NCBI GenBank assembly: GCA_964570865.1
Contig: CAZMZM010000087.1
Location: forward strand, 1 to 6,279
DNA length: 6,279 bases
Direction: 5' to 3'
Source of the DNA: WGAL01 sp964570865
Lineage (GTDB): Bacteria > Bacteroidota > Ignavibacteria > Ignavibacteriales > Melioribacteraceae
In this document: positions 1 to 6,279 of the stretch, piece after piece
Layout of the letters: the number at the start of each line of letters is the position of its first letter
Numbering within the stretch: position 1 is the first letter of the stretch
Notes under the pieces: generated by a model
Told to the model about the DNA's origin: nothing
Databases searched by the model: none
What the model saw: only the letters and a program-made list of their open reading frames with translations
Position numbers and translations under genes: made by a program

Positions 1-2
1 AA

Positions 3-446
3 GGACAAAAGTATTACTACTGGCGAGTACGAGGATTTAACTCCGGCGGATGGGGCCCGGGAAGCGAACTGAAAAGCTTCTTTACGGATTTTCCGGTAGG
101 CGTAAATGACGAGGGGAGAGAAAAAGTAAATAATTTTAAGCTCTGCCAAAATTATCCGAATCCGTTTAACCCGACAACGACGATAAAATATGCAATACCA
201 AATGTCATTGCGAGGAGTCCGGCCAATGACGGAAAGCAATCTGCCGATTTGTCAATAAAATTGAAAATTTACGATGTTCTCGGCAGAGAAATTGCAACGC
301 TTGTAAATCAACGGCAAAGTTCGGGCAATTACGAAATTAAGTTTGATGCATCTAAATTACCGAGCGGAATATATTTATACAAACTTACGGCAGAAAGCAA
401 AGCGGGTAAGTTTGTCCAAACAAAGAAAATGGTTTTGATGAAGTAA
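3..446 (+). CDS. C-terminal part of a T9SS-secreted protein (5' end outside window)
   Basis: The frame is open from the first bases, so this is the last 147 residues of a longer protein whose start lies upstream. An ATG/TTG start inside the window (for example the TTG at 249) would cut the sorting domain in half and is not credible. Residues ~1-28 (YYYWRVRGFNSGGWGPGS) look like the end of a fibronectin type III domain. Residues 43-147 form a type A T9SS sorting domain: QNYPNPFNPTTTIKY, then IYDVLGREIATLV, then LPSGIYLYKL and a basic end (TKKMVLMK). In this family the domain directs the protein, after Sec export, through the outer membrane, where it is usually cleaved. The passenger function cannot be told from this fragment. 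Oddity: about 14 extra residues (V68 onward) lie between the first two strands of the sorting domain, encoded by a palindromic repeat-like sequence. The next gene starts 54 bases downstream with no terminator between. Confidence 0.9.
   Translation, partial: GQKYYYWRVRGFNSGGWGPGSELKSFFTDFPVGVNDEGREKVNNFKLCQNYPNPFNPTTTIKYAIPNVIARSPANDGKQSADLSIKLKIYDVLGREIATLVNQRQSSGNYEIKFDASKLPSGIYLYKLTAESKAGKFVQTKKMVLMK
204..245 (+). repeat. Palindromic repeat-like element inserted in frame in the sorting domain
   Basis: The stretch starts GTCATTGCGAGGAGTCCG and ends CGGAAAGCAATCTGCC. From memory it matches a widely dispersed bacterial repeat of the form GTCATTGCGAGGAG...GACGAAGCAATCT. Visible pairing: ATTGC (207-211) with GCAAT (236-240) and TCCG (218-221) with CGGA (230-233). 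A competing perfect 7-base pairing joins GTCATTG (204-210) and CAATGAC (224-230). It is 42 bases long, so it keeps the frame, and is read as VIARSPANDGKQSA. The second sorting domain in the window has only a few residues at the equivalent place (YYLPETANVKLSIF). Pairing is seen directly; identity as a dispersed repeat is recall without a search. Confidence 0.55.
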
Positions 447-500
447 ATAGCAAAATTATAACGAAACGTGAATCAAATAACCAAATAAATGAGATACGAT

Positions 501-3500
501 ATGAAAAAGATAATTTTGTTAATATTTATATATTTTCAAATTACGAACATAACCGTTGCCGATACACACGACAAAGGCAGCGGTGAATCAGCAATTGGAA
601 CTTTGTCATCGTTAACGATTTCGGTCACTGCACCAAACGGAGGTGAAAATTGGCAGGCAGGCACAACTCAAAACATATTGTGGGATGCACCGCTGGAATA
701 CGTGTTCAATGTTAAAATAGAATACTCCACAAATAGCGGAAATTCTTGGACGTTGGTAAACGCTTATGCTCCGGCTGATCCCCAAAGTTATGCATGGCTT
801 CTTCCGAATACTCCGTCCGACTCGTGTCTTGTGCGTGTCAGCGATGCATTAAACAGCGATTTAATTGATATGAGCGACAATTTATTCACAATCGATAGTA
901 TAAAAATTGCAGTTACTTCACCCAACGGCGGTGAAGTTTGGGAAGTTGATTCAACCCAAAATATTACTTGGATAGGGACGGAGACTTACATAGACAACGT
1001 AAAAATTGAATACTCAATAGATAGCGGAAGCACTTGGTCAACGGTAAATGCTTCGGTTCCGGGAGCAGATTTGAGTTACTCGTGGACCATTCCCCCAACA
1101 CTGTCAAAAACATGCTATGTAAAAATCAGTGATGCGGGAAATAGTGATCTTTTTGATGTGAGTGATGAGGTCTTTACAATTGATAGCATTGAATGTGTTC
1201 AGATTGGTGCTCTTACAGTTTGCGGTGATGATATTTCCGAAATATCAGCAAATAAATACAGCATTTCAGGCAATGTTAAAATTAACAACATATTACATCT
1301 TTCGGGCGAGGTGATTGTTGATGTAGATCAATTAGCGATAACCGGTAACGGATTAATTTCATTGGCAAATATTCCTACATTGGGTACCGTTCAATTATAT
1401 AGCGGAAGTTTTATTTTTAATGTTCAGGATGCACTGTTAAACGGAATTTTAGACAAGGCAAATAATCTGTTCAGCATGGGAAATTTGCCGGTGGAATTAA
1501 ACAATATTGAACTTCTTCCGGACGGCGTACGTATTGAAGGCAAATTGATTTTCCCCGAAATCATGGGGAACTTCGGTGCCGAAATTACAACTTTGCAAAT
1601 TACAGAATCTAACGGTATTGATTTGGTCGGCGGCGTTCATATTAATTCAATCGGGTTTTCGGGATTAAAATTAGAGGACATTACATTTAATTTTAATACT
1701 ATCGATAACGTTTTTGAAGGCGGCGGAACGCTTGTTACAAAGCCCGTATCAATTACAGCCGGAGTGCTAATCACACAAGGTAAACTTGATTCAATAGGCG
1801 TTTGGGTTGTGTTAGGTAATCCAATTCCACTCGGCGCTACGGGTTTTTCGCTATCCGAAGGCGGCGGTTATGTTGCCTGTATTGCAAATCCGCCGTTGAA
1901 GTTGTCTCTCGGAATTAGTTTGGTCCCAACTATTGAAGGAAACTTCGACATAGTCAAACTCAACAATCTTGAACTTGTTTATACTTTCGGAAGAAGTTTT
2001 GTCGGTTCGGGCGATTTAACTGTTTTCGGAGAAAGTTTGGCTCGAGCTGAGTTAAGAATTACTTCCGGAAGGGTAGGCTTTTCCGGTGAAATAAATATTT
2101 ATGATATTTTATTGGGAAATGCCGATGCTTCAATTTTTAGTTCTGGTGGTACATTAACTTTTGTAGGCAGTTTAACGGCATCCTTTCAATTACCTGATCA
2201 TGATGGTTTCCCCTTTGATTACATAAGTGATATTGTAACTTTACCATATACTTTTGCCAATACCCATAATCATTTTAGTCGTGGTAAAGTTTGGGGTGAT
2301 GTAACTTTACCGGAATATTTTAAACTCAGTTATTCTATTAAATGGTTAAGCCCGGGAATAGAAACAAACTGGGCAACTGATTTTAATCTTTGGAATTCAA
2401 TATTTAAAAACAGTTCAAAAATGAACGATATAGCTCTAAATGCTCAAAATAGATTTGAAGGGAAAAGTATTATTATAAATTCTAATGAATTAAATAAAAG
2501 TCTGAAAATTAATAATTCCGATTTTGTTCAAACTTTTTCAATAGCAAATACAACACCGCTTTTGGTAATAAGATTACGAGGCGAGAATAATTTACCCGTT
2601 TATAGTATAAAATTGCCGGACGGTAGATTGGTTGATAAAAACAATGTTGGGACGTTCGGTAACATTGAATATCATGAGGATAATGTTTCGCTGAAAGGTT
2701 TTTATCTTATCCAAAATCCTTTAGTCGGTGAATATACATTAAATATTTCTAATGTAACCACTGCTTTTCTCGATGTTTACGGTTCTAATTCATCTCCTAA
2801 TATTATAATTAATAATGTTATTGATAACGGCTCAAGTATGCTGATAAATTGGGACGATTCCGATCCGGACGATAATGCAAAAATCGCTTTATATTATGAT
2901 GATAATAATTTCGGAGCAGACGGAGAATTAATTACCGATAATATAAATGAGGACGATGCTGAAAATAGTTACAATTGGCAAACTGATAATATGCCCATCG
3001 GTTCTTATTATATTTATGGCGTTATACAAGATAGTACGAGCGGACCGGTTATTTCTTATTACAACACTCCTATAAATTTAGTAAACTCCGCCGCACCCGA
3101 TGCTCCACAAAACCTAACTTATACTACAACTGATACTTCAATTACATTATTATGGCAAAGACCGGCAGGCGGACCATATAATTACAACATTTATTACTCG
3201 ACAAACGGCATTGTAAATTACAATTCACCGTCATTTAATCTCGGTGATACTGCAACTTATAATTTTACAAATTTAAGTCCCGGTAAGGTTTACAAATTTA
3301 CGGCGACATCGGTTGATAATCTTTATCACGAAAGTTCCCTATCGAACATTATAACAGTTAATTATGTTAGTGCAACTCAAAATAATTCGCCTGTAATACT
3401 TGAGCAGCAATTTCCGGCTTCGGCATTAACAAACGTAGAGTTAAATTATCAAATAAATGTTTTTGATGCCGATAGCGACCCGATATCATATTTAATAAAA

Positions 3501-4322
3501 AATGCTCCGGAAGGTTTAACAATAAGTGATCAAGGTGTATTATCGTGGACACCGACATTGCAGCAAATCGGAAATAATCTTGTTTCATTTAAGATTGATG
3601 ATAATAACGGTTTACAAGACTCGGCTTCGTTTAGGATAACAGTACTTGATTCACTTACTTCAGCCGGTTCAATTAATTTAAGTAAATCGTATTTTTACAG
3701 TTATGACGAAAATCCCATTGTTACAGTGCAGGATGTAAACTTAAATCTTTCTCCAACTCAAATAGATTCACAACTGATTCGTATTTATTCAGGCGCTGAT
3801 AACACCGGAATTGACTTGATGCTGAAAGAGACAAATGCCAATTCAGGTGTTTTTTCAAAAAGTTTCGGTATCACTAATAATTCTTCGGGTAATAATCTGT
3901 TGAATGCGGCGAGTGAAGACAGCATTACAGCGGTGTATATTGATGCTTTCCCTGCCGATACTTTAATAACAACGAGTTATTTCATCGATTCGGTTACGGT
4001 TGACGTAAAAGAAGATTTCGTTACAAATCCGCAGAAGTATCAAATTAATAATGCATTCCCGAATCCGTTTAATCCAACGACAACAATTCAGTATTATTTA
4101 CCTGAAACCGCCAATGTGAAATTATCAATTTTTAATTCACTAGGGCAATTGATTAATGTTTTGGTTGATGAAGAAAAAAGCAGAGGCAGCCACATGGTAA
4201 AATGGAACGGGAGAAATCAATTCGGTAATGTAGTAAGCTCCGGTATTTATTTTTATCTTTTTGAAGCTAACGGAAAAGAAGACGGGAAAATAATTTCAAA
4301 GAAAATGATTTTGCTCAAATAA
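501..4322 (+). CDS. Large multidomain secreted protein with T9SS sorting domain
   Basis: This is a 1273-residue exported protein of unknown specific function. I chose the ATG at 501 rather than the in-frame ATG at 489 because it gives a clean signal peptide (MKKIILLIFIYFQITNITVA, probable cut before DTHD). Only a weak GAGA lies upstream. Domains: ~41-230, two tandem Ig-like repeats of the Kre9/KNH-like type (PNGGExW...NVKIEYSxxSGxxW); ~231-670, a beta-rich stretch I do not recognise; ~673-758, a beta domain resembling pre-peptidase C-terminal domains (VYSIKLPDGR...GEYTLNISN); ~765-862, Ig-like; ~864-955, fibronectin type III (APDAPQNLTY...LSPGKVYKFTATSVD); ~961-1050, a putative-Ig/cadherin-like domain (DADSDPISY, GVLSWTPT, IDDNNG); ~1054-1164, a surface-protein beta domain (NPIVTVQDVNLNLSP...ETNANSGVFSKSF); 1183-1273, a T9SS type A sorting domain (NAFPNPFNPTTTIQYYLP ... 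SGIYFYLF ... KKMILLK). No catalytic motif is visible, so an adhesin or structural surface protein is the best inference. Confidence 0.9.
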   Translation: MKKIILLIFIYFQITNITVADTHDKGSGESAIGTLSSLTISVTAPNGGENWQAGTTQNILWDAPLEYVFNVKIEYSTNSGNSWTLVNAYAPADPQSYAWLLPNTPSDSCLVRVSDALNSDLIDMSDNLFTIDSIKIAVTSPNGGEVWEVDSTQNITWIGTETYIDNVKIEYSIDSGSTWSTVNASVPGADLSYSWTIPPTLSKTCYVKISDAGNSDLFDVSDEVFTIDSIECVQIGALTVCGDDISEISANKYSISGNVKINNILHLSGEVIVDVDQLAITGNGLISLANIPTLGTVQLYSGSFIFNVQDALLNGILDKANNLFSMGNLPVELNNIELLPDGVRIEGKLIFPEIMGNFGAEITTLQITESNGIDLVGGVHINSIGFSGLKLEDITFNFNTIDNVFEGGGTLVTKPVSITAGVLITQGKLDSIGVWVVLGNPIPLGATGFSLSEGGGYVACIANPPLKLSLGISLVPTIEGNFDIVKLNNLELVYTFGRSFVGSGDLTVFGESLARAELRITSGRVGFSGEINIYDILLGNADASIFSSGGTLTFVGSLTASFQLPDHDGFPFDYISDIVTLPYTFANTHNHFSRGKVWGDVTLPEYFKLSYSIKWLSPGIETNWATDFNLWNSIFKNSSKMNDIALNAQNRFEGKSIIINSNELNKSLKINNSDFVQTFSIANTTPLLVIRLRGENNLPVYSIKLPDGRLVDKNNVGTFGNIEYHEDNVSLKGFYLIQNPLVGEYTLNISNVTTAFLDVYGSNSSPNIIINNVIDNGSSMLINWDDSDPDDNAKIALYYDDNNFGADGELITDNINEDDAENSYNWQTDNMPIGSYYIYGVIQDSTSGPVISYYNTPINLVNSAAPDAPQNLTYTTTDTSITLLWQRPAGGPYNYNIYYSTNGIVNYNSPSFNLGDTATYNFTNLSPGKVYKFTATSVDNLYHESSLSNIITVNYVSATQNNSPVILEQQFPASALTNVELNYQINVFDADSDPISYLIKNAPEGLTISDQGVLSWTPTLQQIGNNLVSFKIDDNNGLQDSASFRITVLDSLTSAGSINLSKSYFYSYDENPIVTVQDVNLNLSPTQIDSQLIRIYSGADNTGIDLMLKETNANSGVFSKSFGITNNSSGNNLLNAASEDSITAVYIDAFPADTLITTSYFIDSVTVDVKEDFVTNPQKYQINNAFPNPFNPTTTIQYYLPETANVKLSIFNSLGQLINVLVDEEKSRGSHMVKWNGRNQFGNVVSSGIYFYLFEANGKEDGKIISKKMILLK
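630..1205 (+). repeat. Two tandem 96-codon Ig-like repeats within the large secreted protein
   Basis: Two copies follow each other with an exact period of 288 bases (96 codons). Copy one starts at the codon at 630 (APNGGENW), copy two at 918 (SPNGGEVW). Shared landmarks in the same order are TQNI-W, NVKIEYS, SG-(S/T)W, VNA, a C-V-(V/I)SDA--SDL-D-SD core and FTID at the end. Protein identity is clearly higher than DNA identity, so this looks like an old duplication rather than a recent expansion. The type resembles the Kre9/KNH-like N-terminal Ig fold found in many bacterial surface proteins. Confidence 0.85.
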
Positions 4323-4337
4323 TTACAGATTAATAAA

Positions 4338-4387
4338 AACCTCCGATGTTCTTGGAATGTGAACAGCAAAATGGAACACCGGAGGTT
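4338..4387. other. Strong hairpin in the gap between the large secreted gene and the FISUMP gene
   Basis: AACCTCCG (4338-4345) pairs perfectly with CGGAGGTT (4380-4387). After one A/C mismatch the stem continues with TGTTC (4347-4351) against GAACA (4374-4378), making 13 pairs around a 22-base loop. On the + strand no run of T follows, so it is not a standard intrinsic terminator for the large gene. Read on the minus strand, the stem is followed by TTTTTATTAA, which would suit a terminator, but no minus-strand gene enters from downstream. A second GAACA (4361-4365) could take TGTTC in a smaller hairpin. The role could be 3'-end protection of the upstream mRNA, a leader structure for the downstream gene, or a dispersed repeat copy. 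Confidence 0.7.
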
Positions 4388-4413
4388 CCGTAAAACAAAC
4401 AGAATAATTTATT

Positions 4414-4421
4414 AGAGGAGA
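4414..4421 (+). promoter_or_regulatory. Ribosome binding site of the FISUMP gene
   Basis: AGAGGAGA lies 8 bases before the ATG at 4430. It is the clearest Shine-Dalgarno sequence in the window and fixes this start. The large gene upstream has none of comparable quality. Confidence 0.8.
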
Positions 4422-4429
4422 ACATAAAA

Positions 4430-5386
4430 ATGAAAAGCATTATTAAACTGACGGGAATAATTGTAATATTAACATCTCTTACAATTACAGCACAAAACCA
4501 CGTTCCGGTTGTAACCAACGTAACATTTGCAGAGCGAACCGACGGCTCGTTTATTGTGGATATACATTATGACGTAAGCGATGCCGATAACGATACAATG
4601 ACTGTAACAATGCAAGTCTCTACCGATGCGGGCCAAACTTGGAATTTTTCATCGAGCAGCATAGCAGGAGATGTTGGTAGCGGAATAATAAGCGGCACGG
4701 GTAAACATATAGTTTGGGCTTTCGGAGCGGAACACCCTCAATTTTTCAGCGACCAAGTAAAAGTAAAAATAGAAGCGGACGACAATGTTGACTCGACAGT
4801 CTGTCCCGGAATACCAACTGTAACTTACGGCGGTAAAATATATCACACGGTACAAATTGGAGACCAATGCTGGTTAAGAGAAAATCTTGACATAGGAACA
4901 ATGATAACAAGCAGTTCCGGTGACCAAACCGATAACGGCATTATAGAAAAATATTGCTATGACAATTACACATCGAATTGTGAGATATACGGAGGTTTAT
5001 ACCAATGGGATGAAACAATGCAGTATGTAACAACAGAAGGCGCAAAAGGAATTTGCCCATCCGGTTGGCACATACCAACAATAGCAGAATATCAAACATT
5101 AAATAATACAGTAGGTGGAAGTGGAAATGCTTTAAAATCAATTGGGGAAGGAAGTGGAGACGGAGCAGGCACAAATACTTCGGGTTTCTCTGCCTTGCTG
5201 GGTGGCTACCGTTATTTCAACTATGGAGGAGATTTCCTTTATTTAGGAGCCTACACCGGTTTTTGGAGTTCTACGGTGTACGGTAGCGACGCTTACGAAG
5301 TTAGCTTGCACTATAATAACAACAATGTTTCCTTCAACTATAAGATAAAGGGTGACGGTTTTAGTATTAGGTGCATAAAGAATTAG
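4430..5386 (+). CDS. Secreted Ig-like plus FISUMP-domain protein
   Basis: This 318-residue protein has a signal peptide (residues 1-21, ending TITA before QN). There is no lipobox cysteine and no T9SS sorting domain, unlike the two genes before it. Residues ~25-118 are an Ig-like domain (VPVVTNVTF, VSDADNDTMTVTMQVSTDAGQTW, GTGKHIVW) often placed before C-type-lectin-like domains in this bacterial group. Residues ~127-318 are a Fibrobacter succinogenes major paralogous (FISUMP, TIGR02145-type) domain. Its hallmarks are QIGDQCWLREN (C147, W148), YGGLYQWDE, CPSGWHIPT (C209-H214), GFSALLGGYR (from 252), FWSST (W279) and GFSIRCIKN at the end (C315). Some proteins with this fold are known targets of diversity-generating retroelements, and the last ~62 codons differ sharply in codon use from the rest of the gene. 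The function is probably binding at or outside the cell envelope, with ligand unknown. The lack of an anchor or sorting tag leaves its final location open. Confidence 0.88.
   Translation: MKSIIKLTGIIVILTSLTITAQNHVPVVTNVTFAERTDGSFIVDIHYDVSDADNDTMTVTMQVSTDAGQTWNFSSSSIAGDVGSGIISGTGKHIVWAFGAEHPQFFSDQVKVKIEADDNVDSTVCPGIPTVTYGGKIYHTVQIGDQCWLRENLDIGTMITSSSGDQTDNGIIEKYCYDNYTSNCEIYGGLYQWDETMQYVTTEGAKGICPSGWHIPTIAEYQTLNNTVGGSGNALKSIGEGSGDGAGTNTSGFSALLGGYRYFNYGGDFLYLGAYTGFWSSTVYGSDAYEVSLHYNNNNVSFNYKIKGDGFSIRCIKN
5198..5383 (+). other. Candidate DGR variable region at the 3' end of the FISUMP gene
   Basis: In these 62 codons 46 end in C or T (21 in C) and only 7 end in A. In the 62 codons at 4997-5182, 22 end in C or T (7 in C) and 34 end in A. 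The segment is the C-terminal part of a C-type-lectin-like fold, where DGR variable regions sit. It keeps the invariant frame GGYR ... FWSST ... AY ... L-YNNNNV ... GFSIRC with scattered residues between. Many of the in-between codons are NNC (TAC, TTC, GCC, ACC, AGC, GAC, CAC, TCC, AAC), as expected if AAC codons of a template had their adenines replaced. No template repeat or reverse transcriptase is in the window, so this is an inference. Replacement of the 3' end by recombination between FISUMP paralogues is the main alternative. Confidence 0.42.
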
Positions 5387-5429
5387 TTTGATTTCTCAAG
5401 TATTTTAAGCAAAAGAAATAAAATATTAT

Positions 5430-5436
5430 AGGAAAG
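5430..5436 (+). promoter_or_regulatory. Ribosome binding site of the hydrolase-like gene
   Basis: AGGAAAG lies 6 bases before the ATG at 5443 and supports that start. The rest of the 56-base gap from the FISUMP stop is AT-rich, with no hairpin terminator or recognisable promoter, so read-through from the FISUMP gene is plausible. Confidence 0.6.
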
Positions 5437-5442
5437 TTAAAA

Positions 5443-6177
5443 ATGAAAAATGGTAAATCTCCAAAATCAGTTGAAAATTTAAAGTTTTACGGTAAGCCGC
5501 TCGGTTCTATTATTGACGGAATGGATTCTTTAACAATGATGAAGATAGGATTTATTTTTGCAAAAAACATAATTAAAAAAGCGGGATTTATCGGTCTAAT
5601 CCCATTTATGATAAAAGTAAATAATGAAAAAAAATCGATAATTAAAAACTATCCGGAAGCATATCAAAAGGCAAAATCAATTGCGGAAGAAACCGCAAAA
5701 CAATTTGTAATAATGACGGCTTTAATTAATGTTGTAGCGGTAAAAGAGGGTAGAGAAGAAGCATATCGGTTTATAAAAAATATTTTTCAGAGTTATTCAA
5801 AATATTCGATGCCGGCAATTTATGATGTGGATAATTTAGTAAAATGTAAAGGGAATATTTACGAAAACTATCGCAAGTATAATATTGCCATGTTGACGGC
5901 AAATGATGATTATCATGTCATGGAAATAAAAGAAGAGCCCAATTGTTTGACAATTATAGTTGACCGTTGTATTAGCGCCGAAATTGCCGAAGCGTTGCAC
6001 TGTCCGGAAGTCGGATGGCTTGGCTGCGATCATGATGTAGCCGGTTATCCTTATATCGAAGATATTGTAAATTCCGAATTCATACGGCAGCATACTATTG
6101 CGAAGGGTGATAAATATTGTGATTTTATGTTTTTTAAAAAAGGTACTTGTCCATTTGATGCATCAAAGAATAAATAA
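5443..6177 (+). CDS. L-2-amino-thiazoline-4-carboxylate hydrolase-like family protein
   Basis: This 244-residue protein has no signal peptide and is probably cytoplasmic. The C-terminal half carries the pattern I associate with the ATC hydrolase family (PF14196-type): DRCISAEIAEAL (C176, E180), then CPEVGWLGCDHD (C187, C195, D196, D198), then EFIRQHTIAKGDKYCDFMFFKKG (R215, T218, G222, C226, D227, F228). Characterised members open the thiazoline ring of L-2-amino-thiazoline-4-carboxylate to a carbamoyl-cysteine on the way to L-cysteine. Most relatives in genomes are uncharacterised, so substrate and even hydrolase activity are unproven here. Residues ~26-54 are hydrophobic and basic (MMKIGFIFAKNIIKKAGFIGLIPFMIK) and look more like an amphipathic helix than a membrane span. 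No carbamoyl-cysteine amidase or racemase gene is next to it in the window. The ATG at 5443 is supported by its ribosome binding site. Confidence 0.65.
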   Translation: MKNGKSPKSVENLKFYGKPLGSIIDGMDSLTMMKIGFIFAKNIIKKAGFIGLIPFMIKVNNEKKSIIKNYPEAYQKAKSIAEETAKQFVIMTALINVVAVKEGREEAYRFIKNIFQSYSKYSMPAIYDVDNLVKCKGNIYENYRKYNIAMLTANDDYHVMEIKEEPNCLTIIVDRCISAEIAEALHCPEVGWLGCDHDVAGYPYIEDIVNSEFIRQHTIAKGDKYCDFMFFKKGTCPFDASKNK

Positions 6178-6249
6178 TAAATGAGGGGACATCTGGCGCT
6201 ATTGTAAATAACAACATTTGAAAATAAAATAATTTCGGGAGTAAACAAT
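6178..6249 (+). promoter_or_regulatory. Gap with ribosome binding site of the last gene
   Basis: GGGAG (6237-6241) lies 8 bases before the ATG at 6250 and is a good ribosome binding site. The rest holds extra stop codons right after the hydrolase-like gene and a short GC-richer patch (GAGGGGACATCTGGCGC, 6183-6199) in otherwise AT-rich DNA. I see no terminator hairpin and no convincing promoter of the Bacteroidota TAnnTTTG type. Confidence 0.5.
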
Positions 6250-6279
6250 ATGAAAAACTTTTACAAAATAAAAGCAAGG
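6250..6279 (+). CDS. Start of a further gene (3' end outside window)
   Basis: Ten codons (MKNFYKIKAR) follow a good ribosome binding site and run open to the window end. The lysine-rich start would suit the n-region of a signal peptide, but too little is present to name the product. Confidence 0.6.
   Translation, partial: MKNFYKIKAR

Noticed and set aside
249..446. A 65-residue reading frame starting at a TTG
   Set aside because: It is the tail of the longer frame open from base 3; the sorting domain begins well upstream of 249.
489..500. ATG at 489 as the start of the large secreted protein
   Set aside because: It would add MRYD before the signal peptide, and it has no better ribosome binding site than the ATG at 501. 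It cannot be fully excluded.
3367..3588. Minus-strand reading frames opposite the genes (3367-3588, 4330-4518, 4649-4867, 4941-5174, 5836-6093, 6051-6248)
   Set aside because: They lie opposite well-supported genes, have no ribosome binding sites or recognisable domains, and read as shadow translations.
4338..4387. Integron attC site, prompted by the AAC...GTT ends of the hairpin
   Set aside because: The flanks do not fit the RYYYAAC and GTTRRRY core sites, and the stem is nearly perfect rather than showing typical extrahelical bases. No integrase or array of cassettes is present.
4338..4397. Intrinsic terminator for the large gene on the + strand
   Set aside because: The bases after the stem are CCGTAAAACAAAC, with no T-run.
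6181..6207. Eight-codon frame ATGAGGGGACATCTGGCG... after the hydrolase-like gene
   Set aside because: It is too short, with no ribosome binding site of its own. The GC-richer patch hinted at a mobile-element remnant, but no inverted ends or transposase fragment could be seen.
6200..6222. Bacteroidota-type promoter (TTG ... TAnnTTTG) before the last gene
   Set aside because: The best candidate, AACATTTG, has a mismatch, and the nearest upstream TTG is only about 9 bases away instead of about 20.

Overview
The window looks like part of the genome of a bacterium of the Bacteroidota/Chlorobi lineage, most likely Ignavibacteriota. Two genes end in type IX secretion (T9SS) C-terminal sorting domains with the NxxPNPFNPTTTI core and the IYDVLGREIATLVN-type wording common in that group. 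A third gene encodes a FISUMP (Fibrobacter succinogenes major paralogous) domain. The DNA is AT-rich, and every gene lies on the + strand with short gaps. The assignment rests on recalled motifs; no search was run.

Layout. (1) 3-446: the 3' end of a T9SS cargo gene whose start lies before the window. Its sorting domain carries an in-frame piece that resembles a widespread palindromic repeat (GTCATTGCGAGGAG...GCAATCT). (2) 501-4322: a 1273-residue secreted multidomain protein with a signal peptide, two tandem Ig-like repeats of exactly 96 residues, a long beta-rich stretch I cannot assign, several Ig/Fn3-like domains and a T9SS sorting domain. (3) 4338-4387: a strong hairpin in the gap after that gene. 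(4) 4430-5386: a signal peptide, an Ig-like domain and a C-terminal FISUMP domain. The last ~62 codons switch abruptly to pyrimidine-ending codons and resemble the variable region of a diversity-generating retroelement (DGR) target. (5) 5443-6177: a cytoplasmic protein of the L-2-amino-thiazoline-4-carboxylate hydrolase-like family. (6) 6250-6279: the first ten codons of another gene.

How they fit together. The first three genes encode exported proteins, two of them labelled for the T9SS and so probably released or attached at the cell surface. The fourth is a soluble enzyme-like protein with no obvious link to them; the shared strand and short gaps are the only sign of co-transcription. No reverse transcriptase, template repeat, transposase, tRNA, rRNA or CRISPR array is visible. 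No stretch above about 110 bases lacks a gene.

The strongest lead is the possible DGR variable region at the end of the FISUMP gene. The in-frame palindromic repeat inside the first sorting domain is second.
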